From Schistosoma haematobium (taxonomy: Eukaryota; Platyhelminthes; Trematoda; Strigeidida; Schistosomatidae), in contig NC_067198.1 of NCBI RefSeq assembly GCF_000699445.3, positions 31,003,536 through 31,067,535 on the forward strand: a DNA stretch of 64,000 nucleotides. The letters are read 5' to 3'. Positions 59,124 to 64,000 of the stretch are shown here, in pieces. Numbering within the stretch: position 1 is the first letter of the stretch; each line of letters starts with the position of its first letter. The position numbers and the translations under genes were made by a program. The notes under the pieces are model-generated. The model was not told the origin of the DNA, searched no databases, and worked only from the letters and a program-made list of their open reading frames with translations.

Positions 59124-61915
59124 TTGTCAGTATTTTTCTAATAATCCAAATGGATCTAAGTAAAAACATTGTCAGTATCAATGATAACTATAAGTAAAAA
59201 AAACAGTAGATCATAATCATTCTACTTTTTTAGTTAACTATGAATACGTTATCATTAAAACAAGTATAAGTAGCATATAAGTTAGGAGTATAAATAATAA
59301 TCAATCTAATTGACTTTCATAAACTATTTATTTGTTAGATAGAAATAAATTTGTCATTTGTTATTTTTAGAAATATTTCAGATTGAAGCTTTTTATTCAA
59401 AGATTGCCAATAATATATTGATATAGTGAATATTTTTCTGATCCATTTACTAATCTAATGAATTTATTTATATTTAAGTCAGTATGTGAGTCTACTATGA
59501 AGATACCTATATTTATCCATTGTATTAATGAGTAATGACAGATACTAAATACAATATTGTTATGGATTTCATTATCCTGATATTAATTACTTTCAGTCAA
59601 ATTATCGTTAACAAAAAAGATAACAATGAAAGAGTTGTATTAGTTCAGGTGTAAGATTTATTGTACTACTATGTCCTAATTAGCTATGAACTTAGTAACA
59701 CAATTTACCGTATGAACAAAAATGGCTCACATCATACTCTAATTATTTCCTAAAGTCATCAGTTAGAACGTTAAAAAGATTAGACAAGTACCTAGCACTA
59801 TTCCAAAATTTCATATTTTTACTTTGAATACATTGACCAGTATTAGTGTATTTTATTGCATAGGTTTTTAAGATTAAAATACTTTATACGACTTAGTTAT
59901 ACCTTTGTTAATCTTCCTGATTTGAATAATTACCTCAGTTCAAGAAAAATACATTGACTTGAAATATCAAAGTAGTTGAAATCATAACAAATCAGTATTA
60001 AACAGTGCTTTGTTATGTTTCATCAGATATGTTACAATATCAATGTGAATAAATTAATCAGCCTTAAATTCATGAACAACAATTGAGTATATACCCTTCA
60101 GTTGAAATATGTTATAAAACTAACTTGAGACAATGAAATTATAGTTTAATTTCATCTTATTTTAATCCAGTATATAACTTAGATATGTATTTTGCCTGAA
60201 TCCTAAAGTTTCCATTCAGTCAGTTTTTTGCCTTAACATCTATTATACATACACCTACGATAGTTGGAACCTAGATAATTAATAACCACACTTTTGTTAT
60301 ACCATTATTATAAGACGTCTAGATGGTAAAAATGATAGTACTGTTAATTGTCACTTAAATGTTGGCTTCATTCTAAAAAGCATTAATCAATAGAGATTTG
60401 TGTTACAATAAAATATTAAAGCGTTACAGAAACAATAAGTTGGTTTATCTAAGATGAATAACGGGTAGTCATTAAACTTTCCACTATAGGTCACCAAATC
60501 AATACCTGTAAGTAATGTTGAAAAACACTATTAAACATTAAGTCAATTAGTTCAGAAGGAAAGTAATCGTTTAGTGGTAATAATAGATGACAATAGGTTG
60601 ACATTGAAAAAATATTGATCATTTTATTTTAACTCAATAACTAGATAATAATATACACAGCACTAGACTTAAAATTACTTGGTTTGATTTTATACTTAAC
60701 GGCCGTTCCATACTATGTTTTATGCTGTCTGATTTACAGTCTAGTTGATAAATATCTAATTCCTTTTACAACCGATAGCACGATGAGAATAACGTCAGAA
60801 TTCACAGCTTTTATCTGTTGGATGGATGTAATAATATGCTTGGTCACATAGAAATGATTTATTCTGAAACCATGTGTAACACAAGTAGGTAAGCAATTCT
60901 AAAATTTAATTGGACAATACAACACAGTTAAATATAATCCAGGAGCAGAAAACGTAATCTTTGTCATTGTTGTCTATCGTGTTTATTTTTCAAGTGTTCT
61001 GTTATTTCATAGTATTCCGGAAATTTTTAAATGATGGAATTATCGTTTTCGGTGTAGGAAATAAAGTAAAGGATACCTTATGCGCTTACCAGTGTACTCA
61101 TATTTAGTTTTTAAAACTAAGAAGACAATATCGAGAATTAAACTGTAGAAATCTACAGCTGACGGCTTACATTAGTTCTAGATGCTTGAATATTTTCTGC
61201 TACAATGGACTACAAAACGTCGTAAGTTCAACAGTCAAATTAGGTTATTCAATAGCTAAGATTACCACTGATTAATTAGCCTTGAGATTGGCCAGAGGAA
61301 GAAGAGTGTACACATAGCTCTAGTTTATCCATCCGGATGGCTAGTGCTTCATCTATTTGAAAGACTTTAAGTTTGACAAGTTTTTGGCAAAAAAATTACT
61401 GACCTTATAAATATACTATGACTATGACCAGTTTATACTAAATAAGTCAATATCGAATTGTTCATTTTCTTCTTTAAACCTTTGTTTAACCAAGCTGGGA
61501 GGTGTTCACGAGCATGAACATTGAATATTCTATTAAAATCAATTAACATAAAAATATATTAATGGAATAAGTTAAACATTTCCGAATAATTAGGAAGAGA
61601 ATTATGTTTGATGTTTTTTTTATGAACTGACAACAATAAAATCTGTGAAAATTATGTTTCCAAGTTGAATTTGTTCTCTTAAAAAAAACAAAAAAAACAT
61701 TTCATGACCTTAACTAAACAAAAGAAAAAAACAAAAAAAAAATGTTTAATGTAACTTTCAATAAACTAACAAAAAAGGTAAAACATTTGAATTTAATTGA
61801 TTTACATAATTTATTTATAAACATTTATTTCAACTATAAAGATGGTAATTTAGTTTTAATAAGAGAAAAGCGGAAGGTTATGACCATAAACTATTCGTAA
61901 CCATTACCGTTATTA
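58036..61915. other. AT-rich non-coding DNA
   Basis: The longest stretch without a recognised element. It holds a (TA)n run (59079-59121) and A-rich tracts near 61680-61745, nothing else. Confidence 0.4.
59079..59121. repeat. (TA)n microsatellite
   Basis: About 21 TA units. Confidence 0.95.
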
Positions 61916-63150
61916 TTGTTATTATTATTAGAGGCTTTATTCAATATATTTTTGGTACAATATGGAATTTTCAGTATAAAATATTCCAATAAGTTTCCTT
62001 TACTTATTTCTTAGTTCATCCTTGAGATAAATATTGACTGGTTGCCAGTTAGATGTTAGAAGTTCAAAAATAGACATCTAATTATTGTATATCCTTTTCG
62101 ATGATAATATACATTAATCAGATACCATAGAAATATTGCTGGCATCTGCTGGCTGTTGGCTTTTGCCAACTTACGTCACCTATGGAGAAGGCGAGATATC
62201 CGTCTATCAATAAAAGGACGAGTATACTGCGCGGCAGTCCGTTATGTTTTAATTTACGGCAGCGAAACATGGCCGTCAAGAGTAGAAGATACTCGTAAGC
62301 TACTAGTATTTGACCACAGATGCGTTAGAAATATTGCTGATGTCTGCTGGGATCACCGGATAAGTAATAGTGAGGTTAGACGCAGGGTATTAAAGAAGGA
62401 TGGTAAATCAGTCGATGAGGTTATGAATCTTCATCGACTGAGATGGTTGGGTCAAGTGTTGCGTATGCCTGAATACCGATTACCACGACGCACAATACTG
62501 ACTAGTGTTGGGGATGGTTAGAAGAAAGTTAGGAACGGCCAAACCAAAACGTGGCATCAATGCTTGAAGCCACTAGCTTCTAGTCTGAGCCATGTTGGTA
62601 GATGCAGACCACTTGGTTGGGGTCCGCGTGACTATCACAATCAATGGTTGGAGACGCTGGGTGACATGGCTCAGGATCGATCACAATGGTGTAGGTGTAT
62701 ACACTCTTTTTCTTCCTTTAAACTATGAGATTAAAACCGCTTCATATCTTTCTTTCTACGTACTAATTCTTTCTTCCTGTACTATATCCTTCTGTACAAT
62801 CTTTTTTTATATATTACCACCACTGAATTAACTACTATGAATTTGGTGTTCATCTTGTAGTGTTAATGAGGTATGGCAACTTGGACCGATGCATATATGC
62901 GCCTGGTCCTACGTTGTAGCTGACTGACTGACTGATATTCTTTTCGATGTATATTGCCAGCAGCACAATGTTTCTGATTGGGCTCTTGTACAATGAAATG
63001 TTGCAAATTTTTCACAAACGCACCTGAATAGATTATGCAAATAATAGGCATAATGATGTGTTAAAACAAATAACAAGACATATAACATACTGAAATATCC
63101 AGATGGCAGGAACAGGTAGCCAAGATATTCAAACAAGCTGACACTGTATT
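61916..63150 (-). mobile_element. Old LINE remnant split by a younger LINE
   Basis: The outer parts (61916-62104 and 62936-63150) match, in order, the 3' end and the 5' leader of the endonuclease-only LINE at 46430-47640 (for example TTTTGGTACAATAT, GCCAGTTAGATGTTAG and GCATAATGATGTGTTAAAAC). The coding middle is deleted, and a second LINE sits at the join. Confidence 0.55.
62105..62935 (+). pseudogene. LINE 3' fragment (post-RT region) nested in an older LINE
   Basis: The frame from 62156 reads IKGRVYCAAVRYVLIYGSET, DHRCVRNIADVCWDHRISNS and LHRLRWLGQVLRMPEYRLPR, then a stop, then KTWHQCLKPLASSLSHVGRC and WLETLGDMAQDRSQW. This is the C-terminal region after the RT core of a common schistosome non-LTR element, different from the RTE copies above. 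It ends in a CTGA-type tail (about 62918-62935). The flanks read ATATCCTTTTCGATG (left) and ATATTCTTTTCGATG (right), a near-perfect target duplication. The 5' edge repeats an internal motif (AGAAATATTGCTG), perhaps from a template jump. Confidence 0.7.
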
Positions 63151-64000
63151 TCCAGATACCTAAGTATTTTCTGTTACGAAGAAGCTACCATTGTAAACTA
63201 ACATTTATTTAGTAAATAGTTGTAAATATATATAACTATGGTAGATAAGAATACCTTTCTAAGAACTGAAATAGTGGCTCTTTCTTATTTACATACAAAA
63301 AGTGTTTCTAAATACTAATAAAGTTGGAAAATAACTGTAGAAGCAAATTTTAAAGCCCTATGGCAAAAGATGTACAAAGATTCACAGACAGAGTAGTCAT
63401 TACATGAAACGACGATTCTCATTTCAGTTACTGATAATATCGTGACCACCCATTAATCAAAAGTTTCCAAAAACCAAGATAAAATAGCTAGATGTTGATC
63501 CTTATTCGTTAGTGACACATCAACTAAAGTTAGTCAATGACGAAAACTTTAAAACATTCAATTTTCATAAACAAAATTAAAGATTTGAAACAAAGATTTG
63601 CCATTCAAACAAAAAAGAATAAATAAATCAAACCATATGTATTCTCATAAATGTTGACATATGCTTCAAGTATTTTAGTTGCTTTCATATATAATGAATT
63701 TATAATAATAATTATCCTTATGAAAACATTTTCCCTTTATAGTAAATATAAAATAAACTTTATCACAACAGTATTTCCTTAAGTAGTAAATTATAAATAT
63801 TAAAATTAAGTATTTATGATTTATATCAGTAGTATATGTCTGTCAATTAGAGCATAGAAGTTTCCAAAAACAAACTAAACTAACCAACATTAAAACTTAA
63901 ATATGTATGATAATCATTGGATTAGATTAAATATTTGTCATCTGTTTTATCTACATTGAAAGAAGTGATTTTCACATAAGAATAAAATAGTATAATAATT
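63151..64000. other. AT-rich non-coding DNA
   Basis: Nothing recognised. Confidence 0.4.

Overview
The window looks like nuclear DNA of a blood fluke (Schistosoma, Trematoda). It is AT-rich and intron-bearing, packed with RTE-type LINEs with short GTAA-repeat tails, SMα-type hammerhead SINEs, Penelope-like and Merlin remnants and a Ty3/Gypsy element, and holds only two recognisable host genes. The species cannot be told from the sequence alone.

Left part (1-21.6 kb): a divergent gene pair. The first exon of an ABHD17-type depalmitoylase runs off the left edge on the minus strand (1-648). A three-exon BCL7-family gene (SWI/SNF subunit) lies on the plus strand (17610-21477). The DNA between them has been inflated by a degenerate minus-strand Ty3/Gypsy element (about 1.7-8.9 kb), by an RTE LINE inserted in that element's 5' LTR, and by a nearly perfect 5.13-kb tandem duplication (5968-11095 / 11096-16224) joined at a 4-bp microhomology. 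Without these additions the two genes would be roughly 4 kb apart.

Right part (21.6-64 kb): I find no host gene. It is AT-rich DNA studded with short mobile elements. The most striking are short elements carrying hammerhead-ribozyme (HHR) sequences. I use these labels: H1, a tRNA-headed element of about 400 nt with an HHR of CUGAGGA core (11 loci, at least three with an intact core); H2, SMα-type elements (CUGAUGA core, all decayed here); H3, a short family with an HHR-like fold (3 loci). H1 and H3 copies are often fold-back composites flanked by 9-17 bp target-site duplications. Also present are 5'-truncated RTE LINE tails, an endonuclease-only LINE remnant, a second LINE nested in a relative of it, a Penelope-like GIY-YIG fragment with nearby HHR-like boxes, and a Merlin DNA transposon with 24-bp inverted ends and an 8-bp target duplication.

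How they fit together: the LINEs and the Penelope-like element are the plausible sources of enzymes for the short HHR elements. That link is inferred, not shown. No transposon protein in the window is intact, so any activity would have to come from elsewhere in the genome.
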